Source: Cohnella silvisoli
Lineage (GTDB): Bacteria > Bacillota > Bacilli > Paenibacillales > Paenibacillaceae
Assembly (NCBI RefSeq): GCF_021190915.1
Contig: NZ_JAIOAP010000025.1
Location: 26,340-90,339, forward strand
DNA length: 64,000 bases
Reading direction: 5' to 3'
Shown here: piece by piece, positions 36,432 through 44,868 of the stretch
How positions within the stretch are numbered: the first letter of the stretch is position 1
Layout: each line of letters opens with the position of its first letter
Notes under the pieces: model-generated
Database searches by the model: none
Seen by the model: the letters and a program-made list of their open reading frames with translations, nothing else
What the model was told of the DNA's origin: nothing
Program-made: the position numbers and the translations under genes

Positions 36432-37388
36432 ATGATCCATTGCGAAGGTCTGGTGAAAATTTTCAAAACCGACGACATTGAGGTCGTTGCGCTTCAGGGG
36501 CTGAATATGACGGTCGAGCCGGGCGAGATGATGGCTATAATCGGCAACAGCGGCAGCGGCAAATCTACCTTGCTCAACATTCTCGGCGGGCTCGATAGGC
36601 CATCCGCGGGTCAGGCGGTCGTAGGGCAGTGGAATTTGCTAAAAATGTCCATGGAGCAGTTAATCGAATATAAACGCAAAACCGTCGGGTTTATCTGGCA
36701 AAATATTGGGCGAAATCTGGTGCCTTACCTCACCGCCCTCCAAAACGTCGAACTGCCGATGCTCATTCAGGGGAAGGCGGACCGCGCGTACGCTAAGCAG
36801 TTGCTTGCCGCGGTCGGGCTGGAGCATCGAATGGGCAGCCGCCTAACGCAGCTGAGCGGCGGCGAACAACAGAGAGTCGCCATCGCGATCGCGCTCTCCA
36901 ACCGTCCGCCCCTTGTTCTCGCCGATGAGCCGACGGGTTCGGTAGACAGTGCCACTGGAGAGCAGATTCTCGATATTTTCCGACGACTTAACCGGGATAT
37001 GGGAGTGACGATCGTTATCGTCACCCATGATCTCTCCGTAGCGGATAAAGTAGACCGCGTAGTCGCCATTCGAGACGGGTTGACCAGTACGGAGTGGGTC
37101 AAGCGGGAGGCGAACGCTTCCGATTCGGATAGCGCCGATGAAGCTTCTGCAGAAGTTTCAACAGGCTCCGGCTTCGGTGCGCAGCATGAAGAATTCGTCG
37201 TGATCGACCGTGTCGGCCGCCTGCAAATTCCTAAAGCGTACTTGGATGCGATGAACGTAGACGGCAAAGCGGTGCTCGAATTCGACGGCAAGAAAGTAAT
37301 AATCGGTCCGCCGGATCGTACATCTGATCCGTCTGTCCAGATCGGAGGTGAACGGACGAATGGAACGAGTCGCAGCCAATCTGAATGA
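36432..37388 (+). CDS. ABC ATPase with C-terminal AbrB-like domain
   Basis: A 318-residue protein. Residues 1-220 form a second LolD/MacB-type ATPase: Walker A GNSGSGKST, LSGGEQQRVAIAIAL, Walker B LVLADEPTGSVD and VTHD. After a Ser/Asp/Ala-rich linker (about 225-250), residues about 255-300 read VVIDRVGRLQIPKAYLDAMN followed by GKAVLEFDGKKVIIGP. This matches the swapped-hairpin AbrB/SpoVT fold (D.xGR..IP..hR...h). Such a DNA-binding-type fold on a transporter ATPase is unusual and could serve dimerisation or regulation. The 3' end overlaps the sigma factor gene by 29 bp. Confidence 0.87.
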   Translation: MIHCEGLVKIFKTDDIEVVALQGLNMTVEPGEMMAIIGNSGSGKSTLLNILGGLDRPSAGQAVVGQWNLLKMSMEQLIEYKRKTVGFIWQNIGRNLVPYLTALQNVELPMLIQGKADRAYAKQLLAAVGLEHRMGSRLTQLSGGEQQRVAIAIALSNRPPLVLADEPTGSVDSATGEQILDIFRRLNRDMGVTIVIVTHDLSVADKVDRVVAIRDGLTSTEWVKREANASDSDSADEASAEVSTGSGFGAQHEEFVVIDRVGRLQIPKAYLDAMNVDGKAVLEFDGKKVIIGPPDRTSDPSVQIGGERTNGTSRSQSE

Positions 37389-37839
37389 TCTGTATACGGC
37401 TCACTCCGTCAATCTGAGCCGATTCATGCTCAGGCTGACCCGTAATCAAGAAGAAGCGAATGATCTCGTTCAGGATACTTTCCTGAAGCTTTGCCAACAG
37501 GATAACCTGCCCGAGCATCCGAAAGAGTGGCTGTCTCTAACCGGTTATCGTCTCTTCGTCGATCAATGGCGCCGCAAACAACGAATTTCCGGGCTGCCGC
37601 TTCATTATCTAGCCGTGTCAAATCCAGACACACCGGAACAAGCCGTCCTCGATATGGAATTCGATAGATTCGTTCGTCGACTGCTCTTGCGGTTCAAGCC
37701 TCGGATGCGCACCGCGTTGTACTTGCGTATTTACAAGCAAACCAGCTACGGAGAAATCGCCCAACTGCTCGACTGCTCCGAGAATACCGTCAAATCATTC
37801 GTCCGGCGCGGCAAATCGCAATTATCCAAGTGGCTGTAA
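37360..37839 (+). CDS. Small sigma-70-family (ECF-like) sigma factor
   Basis: About 159 residues from ATG 37360; GGAGGTG (37344-37350) is spaced for this start and not for the upstream in-frame GTG at 37348. Region 2 includes LNDLYTAHSVNLSRFMLRLTRNQEEANDLVQDTFLKL, region 4 the helix-turn-helix RTALYLRIYKQTSYGEIAQLLDCSENTVKSFVRRG. No anti-sigma factor follows. It is the last gene of the transporter operon and overlaps the ATPase gene, so it is made together with the transporter. It may drive its own operon or envelope-stress genes. A strong terminator follows. Confidence 0.88.
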   Translation: MERVAANLNDLYTAHSVNLSRFMLRLTRNQEEANDLVQDTFLKLCQQDNLPEHPKEWLSLTGYRLFVDQWRRKQRISGLPLHYLAVSNPDTPEQAVLDMEFDRFVRRLLLRFKPRMRTALYLRIYKQTSYGEIAQLLDCSENTVKSFVRRGKSQLSKWL

Positions 37840-37862
37840 ATAATCCATTACTATCGCATACG

Positions 37863-37908
37863 CAGGGGCTGTCTCTCAGGTCATTAAGACCTTACGGGAC
37901 AGCCCCTG
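37863..37908 (+). terminator. Terminator hairpin of the ABC/sigma operon
   Basis: CAGGGGCTGTC (37863-37873) and GACAGCCCCTG (37898-37908) form an 11-bp GC-rich stem. The following TTCGTACGGTTT is only weakly T-rich, so termination efficiency is uncertain. Confidence 0.65.
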
Positions 37909-37951
37909 TTCGTACGGTTTAGTATGTTTGTACTAGAGTCCTTACCAATAA

Positions 37952-37986
37952 ATTGAACATGATCAGAACAAAAAATTAAATTGTTC
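37952..37986 (+). promoter_or_regulatory. Putative regulator box upstream of the third YesMN pair
   Basis: The sequence ATTGAACATGATCAGAACAA matches ATTGAACATCGGCAGCACAA at 41535-41554 in front of the binding-protein gene (16 of 20 positions). It also contains the inverted pair GAACAA (37966-37971) and TTGTTC (37981-37986). The stretch from 37909 to 38156 holds no gene; beyond this box nothing else was recognised. It probably binds the AraC-type regulator at 39937. Confidence 0.5.
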
Positions 37987-38156
37987 CGTTAAACGAGGAT
38001 GATAGAATTTAATACATCGAATATCCGATCGTTGCCGAATGCCGTATCTCGGCGTCCATTCCATGGAATGCTTACTGTACGGGGACTTAATAGCGATGTA
38101 AAGTAGGATTTAAAGAGCCAACGCTTAGCGGGCGCAGGGGTTGGAGGATTTATCGG

Positions 38157-39944
38157 ATGAAATGGATATTCATGAACCGGAGCATCAGTGCCAAGATCGT
38201 ATGGAGCAGCGTGCTGATCTCCTTGATTCCCCTTCTGGTCCTTTCTTACTTGTTCTACCGGTCGAGTACGAACTCCTTGGAGAGTACGATGTTTCGCAGC
38301 TCCGATCAGAACGCCGGATATTTATCGAACTACTTGGATCAATATTTCCGCAATATTTCGACGTCGGCATTGCAGGTATACGGGTTTAACCGAATCACTA
38401 ACCTGATGGAGCACGGCAGGAATTACAATGACTCCGACATTATTTACATCAAGGAATCGTTGGATAATTATTTCCGGCTAGTGGTGAACAAGAACAAGGA
38501 TATTATCAAAATCATGGTGTACGGCAAAGACGACACATTAAGAGACTCTTGGTCTAGGGCAGCAAGCTACGATTCGATCCGGCTGGAGCAGGGCATCCCG
38601 AATTACAAGGAGATGCTCAATTTGCCGTTTCAGAATTCCCTGATGTTTATTTACTCCGATAAGTCATTAGGCCAGGATTTTTTCGTATATGCCCTCACGA
38701 TCTACGATCCTTTCTACAAAACGAAATACGGAACATTGGTGTTCTATATTCAGAAAAAACAATTAGACAAGACGATGGAAGCGAACAACAAGTCGCCGAA
38801 CGTCATTGTGCTGCAGAACGGTAAAGGCGAATCGTTCTATCGAACGAACGATTCTTACGATAGCGTGGTGAAGAAGTTTATACGTCCTGAGGCATGGGCC
38901 AACAACAATCCGCGGGACGTTCAATTTACGCGGAGCAAGGATTTATTCATCGGTACCTCCTATCTGGACAATTCGAATATCGGGCTCACGCTCGTGTATC
39001 CGAATCCGGAATTAGCGCAAAATCGCAAAAACACGCTGCTTATCTCGATCGGGGCGCTTGTTCTCGTCATGCTCACGATTTTCCTCTTCTCCCTGCTGGC
39101 GCAACGGTTCATTACTAAGCCCATCCAATTGCTCAGGAAGGCGATGAAAGCCGTTCGCAATGGCAATTTTCACGTTACCTTAAAGCCTTACCGTTATCGG
39201 GACGACCTCTCGGAGCTGACGAGGAATTTCAATTTCATGACGGACAAGATCCGAGAGCTGATCGAATTGGAGTACCAGATGGAGCTCAGGAACAAAGAAG
39301 CGCAAATTCTTGCCTTGCAAATGCAAATTAACCCCCACTTTCTGTATAACACCCTTCAGACGATAGGCGGTAAAGCGATACTGATCGGAGACTACGAAAT
39401 TCATGAAATGTGCCGCGCGCTGGGGGATATGTTCCGCTATAGCTTCTACGAAGGCAACATGGAGTCTACGATCGGGCAGGAATTGGCTCACGTGAACAAC
39501 TACTTATACATTCAACAGTTCCGCTTCGAGGAATCGCTGCAGATCGAGTTCGAAGTTCAGGAAGAGCTTATGGATCACTCGATCATACGTTTCGTTTTGC
39601 AGCCTATAATCGAGAACGTGATCGTTCATGCTTTGGGCAAACAAGAGCACTATAAGGTTCGCATAAGCATTAACGCCGCAAGGGAAGAGGAGCGCGTCAT
39701 AATCACGGTAAGGGATAACGGCGCTGGAATGGAGGCGGGCAAACTTGCCGCCGTCAGGGCGAATTTGGAGCATAAATCACTGGAAGTGTTCTCGGGAGTA
39801 TCGATCGGGCTCAAGAATGTCCACGAAAGGGTCAGGCTCGTATACGGACCGTCCCATGGTCTTGAAATTGACAGCGAGCCGGGCATCGGCACGGCGATCA
39901 AGGTTATCATTCCCTACAAGAGAGGAGGGTCGACCCATGTATAA
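38157..39944 (+). CDS. Sensor histidine kinase, YesM-type (third sugar locus)
   Basis: A 595-residue kinase: membrane helix (about 13-33), Cache-like extracellular sensor (about 35-290), second helix (about 295-318), HAMP, phospho-acceptor His near 393 in NPHFLYNTL, N-box PIIENVIVHAL and G-box DNGAGME. GGAGGA (38143-38148) is 8 bp before ATG 38157. It senses an extracellular ligand, probably a sugar or its binding protein, and passes phosphate to the AraC-type regulator whose gene overlaps its 3' end by 8 bp. Confidence 0.93.
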   Translation: MKWIFMNRSISAKIVWSSVLISLIPLLVLSYLFYRSSTNSLESTMFRSSDQNAGYLSNYLDQYFRNISTSALQVYGFNRITNLMEHGRNYNDSDIIYIKESLDNYFRLVVNKNKDIIKIMVYGKDDTLRDSWSRAASYDSIRLEQGIPNYKEMLNLPFQNSLMFIYSDKSLGQDFFVYALTIYDPFYKTKYGTLVFYIQKKQLDKTMEANNKSPNVIVLQNGKGESFYRTNDSYDSVVKKFIRPEAWANNNPRDVQFTRSKDLFIGTSYLDNSNIGLTLVYPNPELAQNRKNTLLISIGALVLVMLTIFLFSLLAQRFITKPIQLLRKAMKAVRNGNFHVTLKPYRYRDDLSELTRNFNFMTDKIRELIELEYQMELRNKEAQILALQMQINPHFLYNTLQTIGGKAILIGDYEIHEMCRALGDMFRYSFYEGNMESTIGQELAHVNNYLYIQQFRFEESLQIEFEVQEELMDHSIIRFVLQPIIENVIVHALGKQEHYKVRISINAAREEERVIITVRDNGAGMEAGKLAAVRANLEHKSLEVFSGVSIGLKNVHERVRLVYGPSHGLEIDSEPGIGTAIKVIIPYKRGGSTHV

Positions 39945-41523
39945 AGTGATGGTAGTGGACGATGAAACGTGGGGTAGGAAATCCGTCAGCAAGATGATCA
40001 ACGAGTTGGCCTTGGACGTCGAAGTGATCGCGGAGGCGAAGCACGGCCAAGAGGCGTTGGAGTTGATCCGAATCAATAAGCCGCATATCGTCGTGACCGA
40101 TATGAACATGCCGGTTATGAACGGAGAGCGGTTTCTAGAAAGCCTATTTAAGCTGCATGGAGATATCAGGGTTATCGTGATCAGCGGATACTCCCAGTTC
40201 GAATATATGAGAGCCGCCTTGACTTACCAGGCTAGCGAATACGTGTTAAAACCGATTTCCATTCCGGATTTAAGAAACGCGATGATTAAGGCGATCGATG
40301 CCATTCGCGACTATTCGAGTCTGCAGCAGCAGAAGAAATTCACGAAGGACATCCTGAAGCTGAAGAGGGAAGAGTTTCTGCAGCACGTGACCGGCAAAAG
40401 GATAACGAATATATCCGATATTCGCAATCAAGCGGCGGAGCTTCGGATTTCCCATGCGACAGACCGTTACCGGCTTGCTGTATGCATGTTCCGTCAATTC
40501 CACGCGATCTCCAAGACGAAATTTCACGGGAATGCGGATTTGTTCATGTTCAGCGTCGAGAATATTTTGTACGAAGTGATGCAAGATGAAGTCCCGCTCG
40601 TCTACAAATCCGATGACAGGTTGAGCATCTGCATGATCCTCCCCGACTCTTCCTACGATGTCGGGCGTATATGCCAATTGGCGGCGAATTTCCATAATGC
40701 CGTTAAACAGATGTTGGGTACGGATGTCGTTGTCGGCTTGAGTCCGATCACTGCAAACCTCGACAAGTTGCCGGAAGCCTATCGCGCGGCGAACGAAGAG
40801 CTGTGGAAAAACCGGCTGGACGTGTCTGGACTGTCCGTCTCCACTGACGAGTTTTCCGAACCGGAATCGGCAACGGGAATATTGACTTCCTTCGATTTGA
40901 AGGCTTTAAGCCATGCATTGGCATCGAGTAACGTTAAGGATTGCCGTAAGCTGTTATCGGAGTTTGTCCACAAGATAAGCAAGCGGCCTGCAACAACTAT
41001 TCGCGACGTACACAGGGAGCTTGCCAAGATTACGGAACTTGCTTCTATGGAGGTGAAAGGCTTGATTACGTCTTTTCCTTCCTTGTTCGATGTCCGCTTC
41101 ATAACGGGAATACTGGATTTCAAGCAACTTCAGGCATTCGTGGATCAATTGACGGGAGCCTTAGAAGCCCAACAACTGACCTCCGAAGTATCGGATTCTG
41201 CCTATACCATTCATCAGATTGTCTCCTACCTGGACGCCAATTACTTCGAGGACGTGAGCCTAATCGACGTTGCGACCCGCTTCCATATGGACCCCAGCTA
41301 TTTGAGCAAGTTGTTCAAGTCGGTGACGGACGAGAACTTCATCGAATACGTCACGCGCAAGAGAATGGAACAAGCATGCGAGTTGCTTCGGACCTCCGAT
41401 CGGAAAATCAACGAGATATCCGAGCTTGTCGGTTATGAGAACCAGCGCTATTTCAGCCAGGTGTTCAAGAAATTCACCGATCAAACCCCGTCCGAGTACA
41501 GAGAGAACCGGTTGGGCAAATAA
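39937..41523 (+). CDS. Response regulator with AraC-type DNA-binding domain, YesN-type
   Basis: A 528-residue protein. ATG 39937 follows AGAGGAGGG and starts the canonical receiver MYKVMVVDDE; a longer frame upstream is just overlap with the kinase gene. Asp55 in VVTDMNMP is the phospho-acceptor. The middle region (about 130-420) is poorly conserved, and the C-terminal 100 residues hold two helix-turn-helix motifs (VATRFHMDPSYLSKLFKSVTDENF and VGYENQRYFSQVFKKFTDQTPSEYR). Its likely target is the binding-protein promoter just downstream, where a copy of the box at 37952 is found. Confidence 0.93.
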   Translation: MYKVMVVDDETWGRKSVSKMINELALDVEVIAEAKHGQEALELIRINKPHIVVTDMNMPVMNGERFLESLFKLHGDIRVIVISGYSQFEYMRAALTYQASEYVLKPISIPDLRNAMIKAIDAIRDYSSLQQQKKFTKDILKLKREEFLQHVTGKRITNISDIRNQAAELRISHATDRYRLAVCMFRQFHAISKTKFHGNADLFMFSVENILYEVMQDEVPLVYKSDDRLSICMILPDSSYDVGRICQLAANFHNAVKQMLGTDVVVGLSPITANLDKLPEAYRAANEELWKNRLDVSGLSVSTDEFSEPESATGILTSFDLKALSHALASSNVKDCRKLLSEFVHKISKRPATTIRDVHRELAKITELASMEVKGLITSFPSLFDVRFITGILDFKQLQAFVDQLTGALEAQQLTSEVSDSAYTIHQIVSYLDANYFEDVSLIDVATRFHMDPSYLSKLFKSVTDENFIEYVTRKRMEQACELLRTSDRKINEISELVGYENQRYFSQVFKKFTDQTPSEYRENRLGK

Positions 41524-41534
41524 TGGCACAAAAT

Positions 41535-41560
41535 ATTGAACATCGGCAGCACAATTTATT
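41535..41560 (+). promoter_or_regulatory. Second copy of the putative YesN-type box
   Basis: ATTGAACATCGGCAGCACAA, 95-114 bp before the binding-protein start, matches the site at 37952. It lies 12 bp after the regulator stop codon, a good position for an activator site. Confidence 0.5.
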
Positions 41561-41648
41561 TTATTACGAATCCTCTCGGTGAAAAGTAAGCTTAATAAGA
41601 ACGAAGGACATTCGTTCACACTTCATAAACACGAAGAGGGGAAACAAA

Positions 41649-42998
41649 ATGAAAAAAAGCATGGTTCTCGGCTTATGCGCGATGCTGTTGACTATATTGT
41701 TGGCGGCTTGCGGCAGCAAGAACGAACCGCAAGCCTCCACCGCGGGCTCGTCCGAGCCTGCGGCCAGCAGTCCGGCGGAGAGCACGCCAGCGCCGACCGA
41801 GTCGGCGGCAGAAGAGAAACCGGTTACGATTTCGTTCATGCACTTCAAGAGCGACGTTACGGATGGAGTACAGAAGATCGTTGACCAGTTCGAGGCCGCG
41901 AACCCGAATATTAAGGTAGACGTACAGCCTGTTAAATATGACGACTATTATACGCTTCTTAAAACGAAAATGGCCGGCGGCGATGTCGTGGATGTATTCA
42001 CGCTTAATGCCGGAGCGCAAACCAAGCTGTTCGTGGACGGCGGTTATGTCGAGGATTTAACCGGCATGCCGTTCATGGAGAATTTCGATCCGAACGTCTT
42101 GAAGGCACAGGCAACGGACGGCAAAAATTACGTGATGCCGGTAAACGCGACTCCGATCGCGGTGTTCTATAACAAGAAAATATTCACCGACTTAGGCCTT
42201 GAAATTCCAAGAACTTTCGACGCGATGATTGCGGCAGGGAAGAAGATCAAAGAAGCGGGCAAAACGCCTTTCGCCTTAGGCTGGAAGGACGGATGGACGC
42301 TCGGTATGTGGGCGGGCCGCGATTTGCCTAGCAACACAGCGCTTGTCGCGAATCAACCGGATTTTTTCGAGAAGATAGAGACGGGCGCGGCGAAATTCGC
42401 CGATAACCCAGCGATCAAAACGACGATTCAACATGCTAAACAGCTTTTTGATCTGGGCAACAAAGACCAATTGGGCGTGGATTATAACGGAATCGTCGAT
42501 CTGTTCGCCAAAGGCGACGTAGGCATGATGTACATGGGCACTTGGCCGCTCGCGGACATCCAGAAGAAAAATCCGGATCTATACAACACCGGAATCGGCT
42601 ACTTCCCTTATCCGTTCAGCAACGATGAGAGCTTAAATAAATTGGAGTTTAATCCTGATGCGTCTCTGGCGGTAGGCAGAAATTCGAAGAACAAGGAAGC
42701 GGCCCTGAAATTTTTGGCCTTCATGGCGAGCAAAGAAGGCGGAGATTCATGGGTTAAGAACATTAACTCCCTGAGTTACGTAAAAGGCGCATCCGCCGAC
42801 ATCGCTCCGGCCGTTAACGAGCTTCAACCTTATTTTGACAAAGGCCTTGTATACGATTCGCAAATTTACATGGCGAAAACTTCGATAGACTGGGGCTCCC
42901 AGTTCATTCAGAACGTGCAGAAGCTGTTCTTCGGCAAAGCGACGGAGGACGAAGTCATCAAGGCGATGGACGATTGGGTCGAGAAAAACCATAAATAA
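41649..42998 (+). CDS. Extracellular sugar-binding lipoprotein (third importer)
   Basis: A 449-residue family 1 solute-binding protein. It has a lipoprotein signal with lipobox LAAC (Cys near residue 21), a long Ser/Ala/Pro/Glu linker (to about 55), and a body with VTISFMHFKSD, VDVQPVKYDDYYTLLKTKMAGGDVVDVFTLN and NKKIFTDLGLEIPRTFDAMI. AGAGGGGA precedes the ATG. It feeds two permeases downstream and probably uses a shared ATPase. The following hairpin separates it from the permease genes. Confidence 0.92.
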   Translation: MKKSMVLGLCAMLLTILLAACGSKNEPQASTAGSSEPAASSPAESTPAPTESAAEEKPVTISFMHFKSDVTDGVQKIVDQFEAANPNIKVDVQPVKYDDYYTLLKTKMAGGDVVDVFTLNAGAQTKLFVDGGYVEDLTGMPFMENFDPNVLKAQATDGKNYVMPVNATPIAVFYNKKIFTDLGLEIPRTFDAMIAAGKKIKEAGKTPFALGWKDGWTLGMWAGRDLPSNTALVANQPDFFEKIETGAAKFADNPAIKTTIQHAKQLFDLGNKDQLGVDYNGIVDLFAKGDVGMMYMGTWPLADIQKKNPDLYNTGIGYFPYPFSNDESLNKLEFNPDASLAVGRNSKNKEAALKFLAFMASKEGGDSWVKNINSLSYVKGASADIAPAVNELQPYFDKGLVYDSQIYMAKTSIDWGSQFIQNVQKLFFGKATEDEVIKAMDDWVEKNHK

Positions 42999-43017
42999 TC
43001 AGACATGACATGATCAT

Positions 43018-43044
43018 AAAGGCATAGGCAGCGCCTATGCCTTT
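43018..43044 (+). terminator. Intercistronic hairpin after the binding-protein gene
   Basis: AAAGGCATAGGC (43018-43029), loop AGC, GCCTATGCCTTT (43033-43044): a perfect 12-bp stem with a tight loop and T-containing 3' arm. It likely causes partial termination or mRNA protection, favouring the binding protein. Confidence 0.7.
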
Positions 43045-43068
43045 ATCCCATCGGGAAGGAAATAACTT

Positions 43069-43947
43069 ATGGCACATATAATGCGAATCATCCGAGGCGA
43101 GATGTGGTACGTCCTCTTTTTAATACCGGGATTAGGATTGTTTACGTTAGCTGTTCTCGTTCCGTTAGTCACGGGTGCCCGTTATTCGTTCACGAATTGG
43201 GACGGGGTGTCCAAGTCGCTCCATTACATTGGCTGGGGTAATTACGTGAGGGCTTTCGCGGATAACGATCTATGGGGCGCCCTGGTGAACACGTTCAAAT
43301 ATGCGCTAATTATTACCTTCCTGGTTAACGTCATTTCGCTGATGCTTGCGCTGCTTTTGGACTCCTATTTGAAATTCAAAAAAACGTTCCGGACGATCTT
43401 CTTCCTGCCCGGCGTTATTTCGATCGTCTTATCCGGTTTTATATGGAAGTATAACTATGCGATAGGGTTTCCGAGCCTATTCAGCCTGTTTGGTATCGAT
43501 ATCAGCAGCCCGCTGGGAGATCCCAATTATGCTTTGTTCGGGCTCATTATCGTCGCTGTCTGGCAAGGAGTCGGAGCTCCGATGATTATTTATATCGCCG
43601 GATTGCAGGGGCTCCCGAGCGAGCTCGTCGAGAGCGCCAAGATGGACGGCGCGAATACGAGGCAATCGTTTTTCCACATCACGCTCCCCTTGATCGCTCC
43701 CGCCATCACGATTAACATGCTGCTGGTGCTGACGGGCTCGCTTAAAGTATTCGATCTCGTCTACGTGACGACGTTCGGAGGTCCCGCCTTTGCCACCGAA
43801 GTCATTACGACCTTCATATTCAGAAATTCGTTCAACAACTTCCAAGCCGGCTACGGCACGGCGCTCTCCATGATCTTCTTCCTGATCTTGGTTCTCGTTA
43901 CCCTTATTCAAATTTCTATCTTCAGAAGACGGGAAGTGGAGCTCTAA
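43069..43947 (+). CDS. Sugar ABC transporter permease (first)
   Basis: A 292-residue membrane protein with six predicted helices and the EAA loop ESAKMDGANTRQSFFHITLPLIAPA. It belongs to the MalF/UgpA-like group. GGGAAGGAAA precedes ATG 43069. Its stop overlaps the next start by one base (TAATG), so the two permeases are translationally coupled and made in equal amounts. Confidence 0.93.
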   Translation: MAHIMRIIRGEMWYVLFLIPGLGLFTLAVLVPLVTGARYSFTNWDGVSKSLHYIGWGNYVRAFADNDLWGALVNTFKYALIITFLVNVISLMLALLLDSYLKFKKTFRTIFFLPGVISIVLSGFIWKYNYAIGFPSLFSLFGIDISSPLGDPNYALFGLIIVAVWQGVGAPMIIYIAGLQGLPSELVESAKMDGANTRQSFFHITLPLIAPAITINMLLVLTGSLKVFDLVYVTTFGGPAFATEVITTFIFRNSFNNFQAGYGTALSMIFFLILVLVTLIQISIFRRREVEL

Positions 43948-44765
43948 TGAACAAAACTCAAATCGCGACGTTTTCCATCGTATCGGCGGCGGCGCTTGTT
44001 TTTCTATTTCCTTTTTACGTTGCCGTACTCATGGCGTTTAAGTCGCCTAAACAAACGTTCGATTCCTTTTATGCCCTTCCATCCAGCATTAGCTTCGTCA
44101 ACTTCTCTCAGGCGTGGAACGCTTCGAAATATCCTGCGGCGATCACGAACAGCTTCATTATTACGACGATCTCCGTCCTGTTTATCGTTCTTGTATCGGC
44201 TCTAGCGGGCTATTCGATCGCCAGAAGGAACAAACCCTTCTATAACTTCGTGTTTATCGTGTTTCTAGCGGGCTTGATGGTGCCGTTTCAAATTACGATG
44301 CTGCCTCTGTACAAGATGGGCAAGGAGCTCGATTTACTTAATTCGTATTGGGGTATCGCTTTGATATACGGCGGTTTCGGCGTTCAGATAGGCGTGCTGT
44401 TCTATGTGGGTTTTATCAAGGGGATTTCCAGAGAGATCGAGGAGGCGGCACGGATCGACGGCTGCTCGACTCCGGGTATATTTTTCCGGATCGTAATTCC
44501 GCTCTTAAAACCGGTTACCGCCACCGTGCTTGTCCTGAACGCGCTGTATATTTGGAACGATTTTCTGCTTCCGCTGCTTTATTTGCAAGACAAAAATTTC
44601 CGTACGATCCCGCTGCAGCAGTATTTCTTCTTCGGTCAATACAGCAGCGATTTGAATCTGGCGTTCGCCTATGCTGTGATGGGGATGATCCCGATCATCG
44701 CGTTCTTCTTGCTGATGCAGAAATCTATCATTAAAGGAATCGCTGCCGGGGCAATTAAAGGCTAA
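43947..44765 (+). CDS. Sugar ABC transporter permease (second)
   Basis: A 272-residue MalG/UgpE-like permease with the EAA loop EEAARIDGCSTPGIFFRIVIPLLKPV and the usual tail IKGIAAGAIKG. It forms the membrane channel with the preceding gene. No terminator is evident in the gap before the following enzyme gene, but a new promoter appears there. Confidence 0.93.
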   Translation: MNKTQIATFSIVSAAALVFLFPFYVAVLMAFKSPKQTFDSFYALPSSISFVNFSQAWNASKYPAAITNSFIITTISVLFIVLVSALAGYSIARRNKPFYNFVFIVFLAGLMVPFQITMLPLYKMGKELDLLNSYWGIALIYGGFGVQIGVLFYVGFIKGISREIEEAARIDGCSTPGIFFRIVIPLLKPVTATVLVLNALYIWNDFLLPLLYLQDKNFRTIPLQQYFFFGQYSSDLNLAFAYAVMGMIPIIAFFLLMQKSIIKGIAAGAIKG

Positions 44766-44782
44766 CATTCATAAAAACTTTA

Positions 44783-44823
44783 TTGACATATATACACAAC
44801 AATCTCTATTATAATTTATGTAT
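44783..44823 (+). promoter_or_regulatory. Promoter and candidate operator before the glutaminase-like gene
   Basis: TTGACA (44783-44788) and TATTAT (44807-44812, spacer 18) form a plausible sigma-A promoter. TAATTTATGTAT (44812-44823) is the reverse complement of ATACATAAATTA (48267-48278) in front of the GntR-LacI gene at 48352, and the surrounding AT-rich TATGTATATAC gives dyad symmetry. It may be an operator for that repressor. Confidence 0.5.
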
Positions 44824-44868
44824 GTATATACGAAATATATAATGTATATAGGGAAAGGGTGTTGTTTC

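Noticed and set aside
44818..44868. Upstream ATG 44818 as start of the glutaminase-like protein
   Set aside because: It lies within the predicted -10/operator region and has no ribosome site; GTG 44869 does.
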